Source of the DNA: Clostridiaceae bacterium
GTDB taxonomy: Bacteria; Bacillota; Clostridia; Oscillospirales; Butyricicoccaceae
Length of the DNA stretch: 30,427 nt
NCBI GenBank assembly: GCA_018383195.1
Contig: JAGZOP010000022.1
Location: 1 to 30,427 of the forward strand
Direction of reading: 5' to 3'
Numbering within the stretch: the stretch's first letter is position 1; every line of letters starts with the position of its first letter. The notes below the pieces were generated by a model. That model made no database searches and was not told the origin of the DNA. It was given only the letters and a program-made list of their open reading frames with translations. Shown here piece by piece: positions 22,031 to 29,567 of the stretch. A program made the position numbers and the translations under genes.

Positions 22031-22575
22031 TGCGGCATCATCTCCATTCCCAGTTTGTTTTCTTCATTTTCTGCCTGCTCCACGCAGTGGAAGGGACTCC
22101 ATCGTCCACAGCAGGGACAGGCAATCATACCATTTGCAGATTGGTCGACCTGCTCTTGTGTCACTTCGCCAGGCGTATTACAGCATTCATTCACAACTGT
22201 AACAAGATGTGCCGTTTCCAGCACCTCCGGGCGATATTGTCGGTTGAATGGGACAAAGTGGACCCAGAGTGGGTTATCAAACAGCCTGGCTACATGCAAT
22301 TGCAGGGCCTCTTTTCTGACCACCTCTTTGGAAGCGTGAGCATAGTTGTGGTTCGTCTCCCATTCAATGAGGGACTTGAGCAGAGCAGATTCTCCCTTGC
22401 GGTTGATCAATGCCTCAGCAATTTGACACCACGCTTTTTCCTCGATTTCTCCGAGGTCGGTCTTTACCCCTGACCAAGGATGGTATTTTTTGTCGCGGCC
22501 AGAGCCGCTGCTGTTGCAGTAGAACACACCATGGAGCCAACGGATATCAGGAAAGTCTATGGATGTTAAATCCAC
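22027..22575 (-). CDS. Hypothetical protein with a Cys pair; start codon uncertain
   Basis: I do not recognise this family. The listed start is the GTG at 22575, giving 182 residues, but it has no good ribosome-binding site. A strong AAAGGAGG at 22617-22624 lies eight bases before an in-frame ATA at 22608, which would add 11 residues (start reading LKQTITAPEQ). The protein contains DIRWLHGVFYCNSSG and a possible zinc-type CPCCGRWSPFHC near its end. It finishes in a Glu/Asn-rich linker and LGMEMMPQ, a variant of the shared tail. It lies between ArdA-like paralogues 1 and 2. Confidence 0.6.
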   Translation of the reverse strand: MDLTSIDFPDIRWLHGVFYCNSSGSGRDKKYHPWSGVKTDLGEIEEKAWCQIAEALINRKGESALLKSLIEWETNHNYAHASKEVVRKEALQLHVARLFDNPLWVHFVPFNRQYRPEVLETAHLVTVVNECCNTPGEVTQEQVDQSANGMIACPCCGRWSPFHCVEQAENEENKLGMEMMPQ

Positions 22576-22605
22576 TTGCTCGGGTGCGGTGATCGTTTGC
22601 TTGAG

Positions 22606-22624
22606 TATTAAGAATACCTCCTTT
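22606..22624 (-). promoter_or_regulatory. Ribosome-binding site facing an ATA codon
   Basis: AAAGGAGG (22617-22624) is an excellent ribosome-binding site, but the codon at the proper distance (22606-22608) is ATA rather than ATG. No ATG, GTG or TTG lies in frame nearby. The gene may use ATA at low efficiency, or an ATG was lost by one base change and translation now starts from the GTG at 22575. Confidence 0.5.
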
Positions 22625-22695
22625 CCATATGCGTAGAGGTGGCTTTATACCATTGGAGGCCGGTCGTACTGATAGTCGCCTCCGGCTCTTACACC

Positions 22696-23913
22696 TTATC
22701 CAAGCTCCATCCCGCCCAGCTGCGGTTCCTGTTTCTGTTGCCCAATGGTTTGAATGGACTGTCCATCCCGGCGCTCCAGCAGCCCGTACTCCGTTTGAAT
22801 GTTATTGCGGGACGCCAGAAGCGCTTGCCCATAGGTGTGAAGATTGATATGAGGACGGATCATCTTGGCGGCCTTCTCCGGAAGAATGAAAGCCAGTTCC
22901 TCTGCCGCTGCATCTTCAGGGGATGCGATGCTCGGAGAAAGGATATACTCGTCAAGCTGTTCTGCCAGATCCAGAGCATCTACAATATTCTGGCAATGTG
23001 TCGCTGTCATGAGTGCCTTGTAGGCAGGGAGAGCCGCGGCCGACATTTGGGCAAGTACATCTCCAAGCCGTTCGATGGTTTCAAAAGGTACTGCGTTGGT
23101 AATGTGTTCCGCCAATTGCGGGACTTTGCAGTCCAGGCAGGTACACTCAACGGCGCCCCAATCAACATATCCCAGGCAGCGCACTGCCATCTCCAATGCG
23201 TTATCTTCGGCAGGGAGCTTCAAATCCACCACATCGGTTCCGGCAAAGGGGAGATTATCATGGTGTGCAGTCAACCGCAGGTGGATTGTATAGGCCGGCT
23301 CGACAGGCTGATTCAGCGTGATTTCCGGCGCCGACTTCAAGTCGGAGTGCTGTACTACATAGCCACACAAGCCGGAGATTCCACTGGGAACATATACGCC
23401 GCATTCGCCCATGCGTGCCATTTTCCCGACCTTCTCAAAGTCCAGAAGCTCAAATGCCGCATCTGACATTCCTTCCACTTCCGGAACAAAACCATTCTCT
23501 GCGTAAAATCGCCCTAACTGTCCATCTGATACAACCGATTCCACCACATGGCAGCAGTCCACACTTTCTGCCAGATCCCGAAGGCGTTTCAGTGTGATGG
23601 ATTCTTGTTTCTGGAAATCCACCCGAACCAGTCCTTCGAAGGCGATGCGCTGAACCTCATTCAGCCTGGAGAGGCGTTCTGCCAGGTCATTCAGCTCCAG
23701 CAGGTTTGTTGCTGAACATACAAGACTGGAGCGCAGCACCTCAAAGTCACGGTAATCTGTGATCTCCAAATACAAGGAATCTCCCTCTGGGAGCCGCACC
23801 TTATCCATCGCGTCCAGCAGTTTCCATGGGCTGGCTGGAAGATCCAGCTTGGCGTAGGCCAATTTGCTGTAGTCGGCGGGGGTCAGGTAGACGCTAAAAA
23901 TTTCATCACCCAA
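22696..23913 (-). CDS. ArdA-related protein (paralogue 2)
   Basis: The start is a TTG at 23913, with GGAGGTG encoded in the end of the upstream gene, so the two are tightly coupled. The 405-residue protein is acidic. It has an N-terminal part with DYSKLAYAKLDLPASPWKLLDAM, a middle with AERLSRLNEVQRIAFEGL and a C-terminal NIVDALDLAEQLDEYILSP. The last resembles the DLAQNL-type segment of paralogue 1 and suggests the same repeated fold. The downstream region (YGQALLASRNNIQTEYGLLERR) also fits. It ends in a Gln-rich linker and LGGMELG. An antirestriction role is likely but not shown. Confidence 0.55.
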   Translation of the reverse strand: MGDEIFSVYLTPADYSKLAYAKLDLPASPWKLLDAMDKVRLPEGDSLYLEITDYRDFEVLRSSLVCSATNLLELNDLAERLSRLNEVQRIAFEGLVRVDFQKQESITLKRLRDLAESVDCCHVVESVVSDGQLGRFYAENGFVPEVEGMSDAAFELLDFEKVGKMARMGECGVYVPSGISGLCGYVVQHSDLKSAPEITLNQPVEPAYTIHLRLTAHHDNLPFAGTDVVDLKLPAEDNALEMAVRCLGYVDWGAVECTCLDCKVPQLAEHITNAVPFETIERLGDVLAQMSAAALPAYKALMTATHCQNIVDALDLAEQLDEYILSPSIASPEDAAAEELAFILPEKAAKMIRPHINLHTYGQALLASRNNIQTEYGLLERRDGQSIQTIGQQKQEPQLGGMELG

Positions 23914-24892
23914 GAGTCATTTCACCTCCATTTTGTTCCTGCTGCTCCTCATACCACTTAGGGTCTGCCCCCGGCACATCCCAACCGCACATACTGCCGG
24001 TGAGCATGGCTTGCTCCTGGGCCGGTGTAATGCCTCGCCGTTGATTGTTATAGTCCGCCAGCCAGTGGTTCTGCGCTCGATCCTTTGTACTCCAGTCGCT
24101 GGGATAGTAGCCGCTCTCGCCACGCTTGATGCAAATAAGCGTCCCTTCACCGGGGAGAACTGACCAGCACAGGTCAGGCAGGCGGGTGAGGGAGTCCGGC
24201 GAAAATCTTTCTTCTTCCGTCTGAATGCTCCAGTTGCTGGAGTTCCAAAGGCTCACATAGAGTTCTCCATCGTTCAGTTTGATGGCTCGCTGCTCGAAAC
24301 CCTCGCCCCAGCCGTCCGATGCCTGACCGGAAATGTACTCAGCAAGGGCCTCCTTTTCCTCTGGAAGAAGTGTCCCATTCACCTTGCATTCGGCCACACC
24401 CCACAACTGACCGTCACGGCTTTCCACATCCAGCATCACGGACTGGACTTTCGTGTTTACGCCGTCCGGTTTGTCATACCAGTGCATCAGACCACGGTTT
24501 TTTTCTTCAGGCATCTGGTTTTCCAGCAGTGCTTCGTGAATACATGACTGATAGTCCCTCAATTCACTCCCATCCAGGTCGTTGCCATACTCCTCCAGAT
24601 CTCCCCAGTCGTCGTAAGCATAGAGTTGGGCCGTGAGTGGCATATAAAACTTGATCGTCTGGGGCTCAGGAGGCAGGATTTGAAATTGGTCCTCACCAAT
24701 GATCAAGGCAAAGCCTCTGCCGTTGTCCCATTTCACATGAAATTGCCCTATATCATCGATATATTTCAGAGTGCCCATGCTGCCGGGTGGAATAGGGTGA
24801 GGATCGTTGCCCATCTTCGTCAGCCGAACACGACTTCCTTTGGGATACTGCTCCCGCAGGAATTCCAGCCATTCTCTCGAGACCTCTCTCAT
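23906..24892 (-). CDS. DUF4314 domain protein with a long C-terminal part
   Basis: Residues 1-75 form a DUF4314 domain (REWLEFLREQYPKGSRVRLTKMG, PPGSMGTLKYIDDIGQFHVKWDNGRGFAL), a small beta-barrel-like module found on Clostridial mobile elements. The rest of the 328 residues (YAYDDWGDLEEYGNDLDG, RGLMHWYDKPDGVN, AECKVNGTLLPEEKEALAEYISGQ) resembles ArdA-neighbour proteins that I cannot name. The start overlaps the upstream stop as ATGA. It ends NGGEMTLG; here GGA GGT GAA also serves as the ribosome-binding site of the next gene, so this tail is a weaker example. Confidence 0.7.
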   Translation of the reverse strand: MREVSREWLEFLREQYPKGSRVRLTKMGNDPHPIPPGSMGTLKYIDDIGQFHVKWDNGRGFALIIGEDQFQILPPEPQTIKFYMPLTAQLYAYDDWGDLEEYGNDLDGSELRDYQSCIHEALLENQMPEEKNRGLMHWYDKPDGVNTKVQSVMLDVESRDGQLWGVAECKVNGTLLPEEKEALAEYISGQASDGWGEGFEQRAIKLNDGELYVSLWNSSNWSIQTEEERFSPDSLTRLPDLCWSVLPGEGTLICIKRGESGYYPSDWSTKDRAQNHWLADYNNQRRGITPAQEQAMLTGSMCGWDVPGADPKWYEEQQEQNGGEMTLG

Positions 24893-25938
24893 GATAGTCC
24901 TCCAATCGTTATGCCCTGCTGGGGCGTATTTTGTTCCAGCTCCAATCGGAGCGTTTTCACTGCGGCGGCGATTTCTGGGTCGCGCTTGAAACTGTCCAGT
25001 TGCAAGTGATCCGTGAAGAAGTGCTGTTCTCCATTCAGCGACCGAACCAGATCCACTGTGGCGATACCGTCCTTGGTGACGCCCAGCCGTTTCTCTGGCC
25101 GGTCACTGTCCAGGTAGGTGCGGATGGCCTCCTCCAAGGTCAAGTCCCGGTAGATTTGCTCTCCGGGGATGTTGCAGTCGGTCATCACGAACCATGCGTA
25201 GGTGTGGGGACGGTCGGGATCGGCGGCTTCTCGGAGCGCCTGTTTCCCAGCCTCTGTCAAGCCATAATTGCAGCCTCTCCGGGGGTTCTCCTCCCCAGCA
25301 AAGTCCAGCAGAATGTCGTCCACCGCCTTCCGCACTGCGGGATCGTCCGTCAGCGTTTCATAGCGGAAGCCTGTGGTGGCTTGATATGGAAGTTCCTCCC
25401 GAATGGTGTCCAAGTATTTCTGGGCATCTGTGAAGGTCTGTTCTTCACCACTGGCGTAGGTGATCCGACCCACAGGCTTTGCCTGTTGGGCCATCCGTTG
25501 CTGGCGCAGGTCGTAGGAATAAAGGTACCCCTGATATTCCCCAGGGGAAGGGGTGCAGCGCAGGCAGTAGCGGTAGTGCTCCGTCTCCGCGATATAGCCG
25601 AAGCATCGGCCATCCTCGGTGATCTTACCGCCGTGCTGATAGCAGTAGTTTCTCATCGAAGCCAGATTCGTAAGGGGACCATCCGACCGGAGCATATCCA
25701 CAAACTTCTGAAGTTCGTCTTTGAATTCCCCCGTGTTGAACTGGTCGCCGTTGTGGGGCCACCAAGTGTGGTAGAACTCTTTTCCGGAAGCTCCGAAGTC
25801 CATCCGTATATGGCCTACCGTTCCCAGCACCGCATCCTCGGCCTCGTCCATCTGGGAATAGAAAAGGCCCGCCTCCTCAATGGAAGCGGGCCGAAGCGCA
25901 AAGGGATATTCTATTGTCGTTTGTGTTTGCCACATCAT
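24889..25938 (-). CDS. Hypothetical accessory protein
   Basis: I do not recognise this family. The 349-residue protein has GGAGGTG six bases before its ATG. It is soluble and acidic, with an N-terminal domain (SIEEAGLFYSQMDEAEDAVLGTVGHIRMDFG, EFYHTWWPHN, FKDELQKFVDML). A later domain has HTYAWFVMTDCNIPGEQIYRDLTLEEAIRTYLDSDRPEKRLG, a pattern recalling YodL-type modules. It ends QNTPQQGITIGGLS, where GGA GGA supplies the next gene's ribosome-binding site. It is part of the antirestriction-like gene string. Confidence 0.6.
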   Translation of the reverse strand: MMWQTQTTIEYPFALRPASIEEAGLFYSQMDEAEDAVLGTVGHIRMDFGASGKEFYHTWWPHNGDQFNTGEFKDELQKFVDMLRSDGPLTNLASMRNYCYQHGGKITEDGRCFGYIAETEHYRYCLRCTPSPGEYQGYLYSYDLRQQRMAQQAKPVGRITYASGEEQTFTDAQKYLDTIREELPYQATTGFRYETLTDDPAVRKAVDDILLDFAGEENPRRGCNYGLTEAGKQALREAADPDRPHTYAWFVMTDCNIPGEQIYRDLTLEEAIRTYLDSDRPEKRLGVTKDGIATVDLVRSLNGEQHFFTDHLQLDSFKRDPEIAAAVKTLRLELEQNTPQQGITIGGLS

Positions 25939-26008
25939 TTAGTTCACCTCCATTATTTTATGAACACAATCAATACCACAACGACAGCGAAAAGTCTATC
26001 AGAAAAAC

Positions 26009-27199
26009 TTAGGTCATCTGAAAATTAAAGCCTTGATTCCGCTGGTATTGCTCCGCAGGGTTGTCCATCATCAGTTCTTCCAGTGTGAGTACCCCATGAT
26101 AGGAAACATATCCACTCTTTACGACCCGTCCTTCCTCCGCATTCATGCGCTCCAGTCCGTATCGGGCATAATCGTAGTAATCACGCAGATTTTCGTCGTA
26201 CTCAAACCTGCCGGATTTCTGAATCATGTAGCGGCCATATTCCTCCACATTCTGGACACCAGGGGCATAGTCAAACTGCTCCAGATTCTCTGCCAGCTGC
26301 CTGACTTGTGCGGCGGTTTCCGGCCGTGCGTATTCCACCACCGCGCCCAGTTTTTTTATTTCATCGGTACTCAGTTGTTTAATCGCCTGGCACAGCTTAT
26401 TCAGCTCCTCCAGGCACTCTGACTCCATATCCAAAACATAGTCTACGGCATCCGGAAACTCGCTCCCCTGAAATGACAGCCTCATATCCGCCGGATCAAC
26501 GATCCCTGCCCGAACCAAGGAACGCTTGATATGGAGATCTGGCGCAGGCAGATACAACCAGATTTTGGGAGCGTCCTTACTCTGCTGTACCGTCAGGGTC
26601 AGCAGGGGAGGCTCATAGAAATACTGCGGAAAATGACGCCCATCATAGAGCTGCGAGAGTCGCATACCGTTGTCATAGACTACTCCGTATGGTGTGATGA
26701 CTCCATTGCCCTCATCAATGAGGAGCAGGGCGGTTTCATAGCCGTCAAGGGCGTCCAGCTCCTCTTTGCTGGCGCAGCCGCCATTCAGCACCATGTAATG
26801 ATCTCTGCCGACCTGCTCTAAATCAGAAAAATCTGTGATGACCGTGACCTGCTGGCAGGAAAATGTCAAGTTGATTAGGTCGGTCATGTCGGAATAGTCG
26901 TAGCTGACCGCCGCACCCTGGAACTGAGCGCCCTCCTGTGCATAACAGAAGCTGTCCAGCCGCTTGGCCAGATAGTCCAGCTCGTCGATATTTACAGGTT
27001 TTCCCTCCAGTCGCTTCAGGATGGGGTACTCACCAAGGATCTCGTCCATTTGGCAGTCCCTCGCCAGGGGATCTCCCATGTCCATCGCATTCAGCGCCTC
27101 CATGATTCCGTCATACTGGTTGTGCGGGATTGGGAGGGGAACGGTAAACTGTCCGTACTCGGGATGCTTCGGATTTGATAACACAGCATTCATTCTCAT
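26009..27199 (-). CDS. ArdA antirestriction family protein (paralogue 3)
   Basis: The ATG at 27199 has GGAGG six bases upstream. This 396-residue protein is the most ArdA-like of the three: PLPIPHNQYDGIMEALNAMDMGD near the start, and near the end VRQLAENLEQFDYAPGVQNVEEYGRYMIQ, then SGYVSYHGVLTLEELMM. Classical ArdA proteins are acidic DNA mimics that inhibit type I restriction. This copy is longer, with an N-terminal part that may be a second module. It ends NQGFNFQMT, a shared tail. The upstream neighbour starts the operon; the gap 25939-26008 downstream holds only the next gene's ribosome-binding site. Confidence 0.65.
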   Translation of the reverse strand: MRMNAVLSNPKHPEYGQFTVPLPIPHNQYDGIMEALNAMDMGDPLARDCQMDEILGEYPILKRLEGKPVNIDELDYLAKRLDSFCYAQEGAQFQGAAVSYDYSDMTDLINLTFSCQQVTVITDFSDLEQVGRDHYMVLNGGCASKEELDALDGYETALLLIDEGNGVITPYGVVYDNGMRLSQLYDGRHFPQYFYEPPLLTLTVQQSKDAPKIWLYLPAPDLHIKRSLVRAGIVDPADMRLSFQGSEFPDAVDYVLDMESECLEELNKLCQAIKQLSTDEIKKLGAVVEYARPETAAQVRQLAENLEQFDYAPGVQNVEEYGRYMIQKSGRFEYDENLRDYYDYARYGLERMNAEEGRVVKSGYVSYHGVLTLEELMMDNPAEQYQRNQGFNFQMT

Positions 27200-27221
27200 C
27201 GTATTCCTCCAATGCCGAGCC

Positions 27222-27884
27222 CTACATCTCCATCTGAGGGCTATAATCCTGTCTGTGTTCCAATTGGGTGTCCAGGTCAGGGACAGAGAACTCGATTTTG
27301 ATTCTGGCTTCTTGAATGGCTCTTATCTGTTTGTCATTCAAATTTGGGTCTTCTGCCAACAGATGATCCGTTGCACGATAAATCTCTGTCAACTCCTCAT
27401 TGGAGAAGAGACTGGCTTTGGGGATCAGACCAGAGCGGACAGCGAAGTCCCGTTTGGCTCCTGCAAAATCATCCTCATAATAGTGCCCATGGCTGACGCC
27501 GACCCTTTCATAATCCCAGATCCATGTAACGAACTCATAGCCCCGGCCGGTGCCTCGCTCTCTGCCCGCCAGCACAGCCCCGCCGAAATCCGCAAGCAGA
27601 TGAAACTTATTGTCAAGACCACGAGCACGGAGCAGGGGGGTGTTTTCCATAGCCTCCACATATTCAAATACTCTGTCGGCTGCAATGGCGACCCTGTGAT
27701 ACAGCTCGTTGGCCTCTGGATTCTTGCTCCCGGACGGAAGCATAAATACTTCGTTCCCAGGAGAAACAGAAAGGACAGGCTGTCCATGGAGAAAAATCTC
27801 CAGCCGCCTGTCCTCTTTGCTAAGGGATTCAATTTGCTCCTTTCCGAGACACCGGGATAGTTCCTCAAAAAATTTACTCCCCAC
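27222..27884 (-). CDS. Hypothetical protein, first gene of the element's operon
   Basis: I do not recognise a named family, though the look (GSKFFEELSRCLGKEQIESL, EYVEAMENTPLLRARGLDNKFHLLADFGGAVLAG, GYEFVTWIWDYERVGVSHGHYYEDDF) is that of a conserved mobile-element protein. The start is a GTG at 27884 with GGAGG six bases upstream. The 220-residue product is soluble and acidic. It ends YSPQMEM, a clear shared tail, with the next ribosome-binding site outside the gene. It is the rightmost gene of the element, behind a terminator-like hairpin at 27917-27950. Confidence 0.65.
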   Translation of the reverse strand: MGSKFFEELSRCLGKEQIESLSKEDRRLEIFLHGQPVLSVSPGNEVFMLPSGSKNPEANELYHRVAIAADRVFEYVEAMENTPLLRARGLDNKFHLLADFGGAVLAGRERGTGRGYEFVTWIWDYERVGVSHGHYYEDDFAGAKRDFAVRSGLIPKASLFSNEELTEIYRATDHLLAEDPNLNDKQIRAIQEARIKIEFSVPDLDTQLEHRQDYSPQMEM

Positions 27885-27916
27885 TGTAAACCTCCAATCT
27901 TGTTACTTCATTGAAA

Positions 27917-27950
27917 ATAAAAAAAGCCCGTGCATTTTTTGCACGGGCTT
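27917..27950 (-). terminator. Intrinsic terminator or attenuator ahead of the operon
   Basis: The minus strand has a 10-bp stem AAGCCCGTGC/GCACGGGCTT with an AAAAAAT loop and a T7 run. It lies between the tRNA and the first element gene, where it would stop transcription entering from the tRNA promoter, or act as an attenuator. No clear promoter lies between it and the GTG at 27884. Confidence 0.85.
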
Positions 27951-27998
27951 AGGAACACATCTTTTAACTGAGTGTTCGTCCTCATATTCTTCTTGGAT

Positions 27999-28041
27999 AA
28001 AACAATAACTCACACAGCATTGACTGTGTGAGTTATTGTTT

Positions 28042-28042
<1 letters not shown>
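27999..28042 (-). terminator. 19-bp perfect inverted repeat at the tRNA 3' end
   Basis: The arms 27999-28017 and 28024-28042 are perfectly complementary over 19 bp with a six-base loop. On the minus strand the stem ends in TTTT. It begins at the last base of the tRNA and probably terminates the tRNA transcript in both directions. The position is also that of a tRNA-type attachment site, so a role in integration is possible. Confidence 0.7.
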
Positions 28043-28117
<75 letters not shown>

Positions 28118-28123
28118 ATATAA

Positions 28124-28154
28124 CCGGAAACCCTTGATTTTACTGAGTTTCCGG
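28124..28154 (-). repeat. Stem-loop preceding the full tRNA
   Basis: CCGGAAAC and GTTTCCGG form an 8-bp stem just before the tRNA 5' end. A sister stem-loop (28243-28273) precedes the truncated tRNA copy at nearly the same distance. The pair suggests that a unit of hairpin plus tRNA was duplicated, or that the hairpins guide processing of the precursor. Confidence 0.6.
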
Positions 28155-28210
28155 GGTTTTGATTAAATTGTCATTTCCTCGCGTTGAGGGGTCGTCACAT
28201 ACGGTTGCTG

Positions 28211-28235
28211 GCGCTCCCAGCTGAGCTATACCCCC
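28211..28235 (-). pseudogene. Truncated 5' piece of tRNA-Ala
   Basis: The minus strand repeats the first 22 nt of the tRNA exactly (GGGGGTATAGCTCAGCTGGG and two more), then CGC with two bases of the D-arm missing, and then unrelated sequence. It has no anticodon arm. It looks like a second tRNA-Ala copy cut by recombination, or the scar of an earlier integration and loss. Confidence 0.75.
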
Positions 28236-28242
28236 AAGACGA

Positions 28243-28273
28243 CCGAAAACCTTTAATTTCATCAAATTTTCGG
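28243..28273 (-). repeat. Stem-loop preceding the truncated tRNA copy
   Basis: CCGAAAA and TTTTCGG arms form a 7-bp stem eight bases before the truncated tRNA start, the counterpart of the hairpin at 28124-28154. The rest of the gap 28274-28453 holds the tRNA promoter and otherwise AT-rich sequence without a gene. Confidence 0.55.
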
Positions 28274-28359
28274 CTGTTTACTTTTAACGCAGTTTCTAAA
28301 ACACTGGACGAACTGCCTGCCTTTTCAGCAAAGCAATACTTCAAATATTTTATGTAATT

Positions 28360-28388
28360 ATTATATGAAAAAGCAGCCCGCTTGTCAA
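28360..28388 (-). promoter_or_regulatory. Consensus sigma-A promoter for the tRNA transcript
   Basis: On the minus strand TTGACA (28383-28388) and TATAAT (28360-28365) are separated by exactly 17 bases. Both hexamers match the housekeeping consensus fully. Transcription should start near 28353 and run through the truncated tRNA and the tRNA-Ala. Confidence 0.9.
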
Positions 28389-28453
28389 TCTTCTTTTGGA
28401 AAAGAGGAAACTAACCCTATAAATCCATCGCGATTGGAAAATTCGACTGGTAT

Positions 28454-29314
28454 TTACTGCATCCGCTTGCCATGCATCTGTTCCAAATAATGCTTTCGAT
28501 AGTGTGCAGGAGACATTCCAACCTTTTTGCGAAAAATCGCGCTGAAATGATTGATACTATCATATCCAACCATTGTACTAATTTGGGTTACACTGTATTC
28601 GCTTGCAATCAATAAATTCTGCGCTTCCCCGATACGGCAATTAATCATGAATTGAATTGGAGAAGTTCCGGTTTCCTGCTTCATCACATGGGATGCGTAA
28701 TATGGAGAAACAGAAAGCGCTTGTGCAATCGAATCCAACGTCAATGGCTCCATATAATGCAGTGTAATATATTGTACAATCCGTGCCGCCAAAACTTCGT
28801 CACGGTTATTTTTGCGGCTGCGTTCATCCGGCGGACAACGTAATACGATCATCAGTAACCCAAGGAACAAATGCTGTGCCGCTCTGCATGCGTGCACATC
28901 CCGTTTCATTGTAAGATCATAGATCATACTGCACAGTGCATTGATTTCTTGAAACCGATCGCCGCATGCACGGACAAATCCCATCTGTGGATTTGTCATG
29001 ATTCCCGGTTCACAGCCATTCAGCTGCATTCCAGACATGCCAAAACAATATGTGCCAATTTCTAATTCCGAAGCTGATTGCACCTCATGCATTCCTCCCT
29101 GATTATACAGGAGCACATCTCCCGGATGGATTGCGTACATATATCCATCACAAATATAACTCCCCTCTCCCCGGTAAACAAGCAGCAATTCTGTCAAGTC
29201 CGTATGCTGATGTATCGGACGTTCAATACGGCGGCTGTCTGTCATTTGTCTGGTTACATATACCAGTTCTGGTACATGTTCAAATATTTCCTTTTCTTCA
29301 ATCATCCGCACCAT
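28454..29314 (-). CDS. AraC family transcriptional regulator
   Basis: The ATG at 29314 is chosen because GGGGAG lies seven bases upstream. The 286-residue protein has an N-terminal cupin-like sensing domain (PIHQHTDLTELLLVYRGEGSY, YAIHPGDVLLYNQGGMHEV). A C-terminal AraC domain has two helix-turn-helix motifs: LTLDSIAQALSVSPYYASHVMKQETGTSP and YSVTQISTMVGYDSINHFSAIFRKKVGMSPAHYR. Such proteins sense sugars or related ligands. It is divergent from the sugar isomerase gene at 29568 with about 250 bases between starts, so it probably controls that gene. The gene is chromosomal rather than element-borne, judged from its lower GC and its place beyond the tRNA. Confidence 0.9.
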   Translation of the reverse strand: MVRMIEEKEIFEHVPELVYVTRQMTDSRRIERPIHQHTDLTELLLVYRGEGSYICDGYMYAIHPGDVLLYNQGGMHEVQSASELEIGTYCFGMSGMQLNGCEPGIMTNPQMGFVRACGDRFQEINALCSMIYDLTMKRDVHACRAAQHLFLGLLMIVLRCPPDERSRKNNRDEVLAARIVQYITLHYMEPLTLDSIAQALSVSPYYASHVMKQETGTSPIQFMINCRIGEAQNLLIASEYSVTQISTMVGYDSINHFSAIFRKKVGMSPAHYRKHYLEQMHGKRMQ

Positions 29315-29344
29315 GCTTCGTCTCCCCTTTTCTTTCCTTGAACT

Positions 29345-29373
29345 ATTATAACTGAAACGCAAGAAATCGTAAA
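29345..29373 (-). promoter_or_regulatory. Promoter of the AraC-family gene
   Basis: On the minus strand TTTACG (29368-29373) and TATAAT (29345-29350) are spaced by 17 bases. The -10 is perfect and the -35 matches four of six bases. It lies about 30 bases before the AraC-family ATG. Confidence 0.75.
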
Positions 29374-29445
29374 TGTAAAAAATCACTGTTTATTTTTGTG
29401 CAATTTTGCCACGTTTTTAAACGAACAAAATGACAAAAAGACGAA

Positions 29446-29473
29446 TGTAACACAGATTCTTCCATGAGATAAT
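29446..29473 (+). promoter_or_regulatory. Weak promoter candidate for the sugar isomerase gene
   Basis: TGTAAC (29446-29451) and GATAAT (29468-29473) are spaced 16 bases apart, about 95 bases before the ATG at 29568. The weak -35 fits a promoter that needs an activator such as the divergent AraC-family protein. Confidence 0.4.
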
Positions 29474-29567
29474 AGTTGCACAGAAAAGATCGTTATGTAG
29501 GAATATCTTCTATATATTCACTTTTCAAAATGTTTTGTTTGAAAACTACGATAAAAGGAGCTGTTTC

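Noticed and set aside
22651..22681. GGAGGC/GCCTCC inverted repeat before the gene at 22027
   Set aside because: The stem is short with a long loop and no U-tract; chance pairing with ribosome-binding-like sequence is likely.
24931..26028. 365-codon plus-strand frame opposite the hypothetical gene at 24889
   Set aside because: No ribosome-binding site or promoter, and the minus-strand gene fits the coupled operon on both sides.
27908..27985. 25-residue minus-strand leader frame overlapping the terminator at 27917-27950
   Set aside because: It could suggest attenuation by a leader peptide, but it lacks a convincing ribosome-binding site and has no run of regulatory codons.
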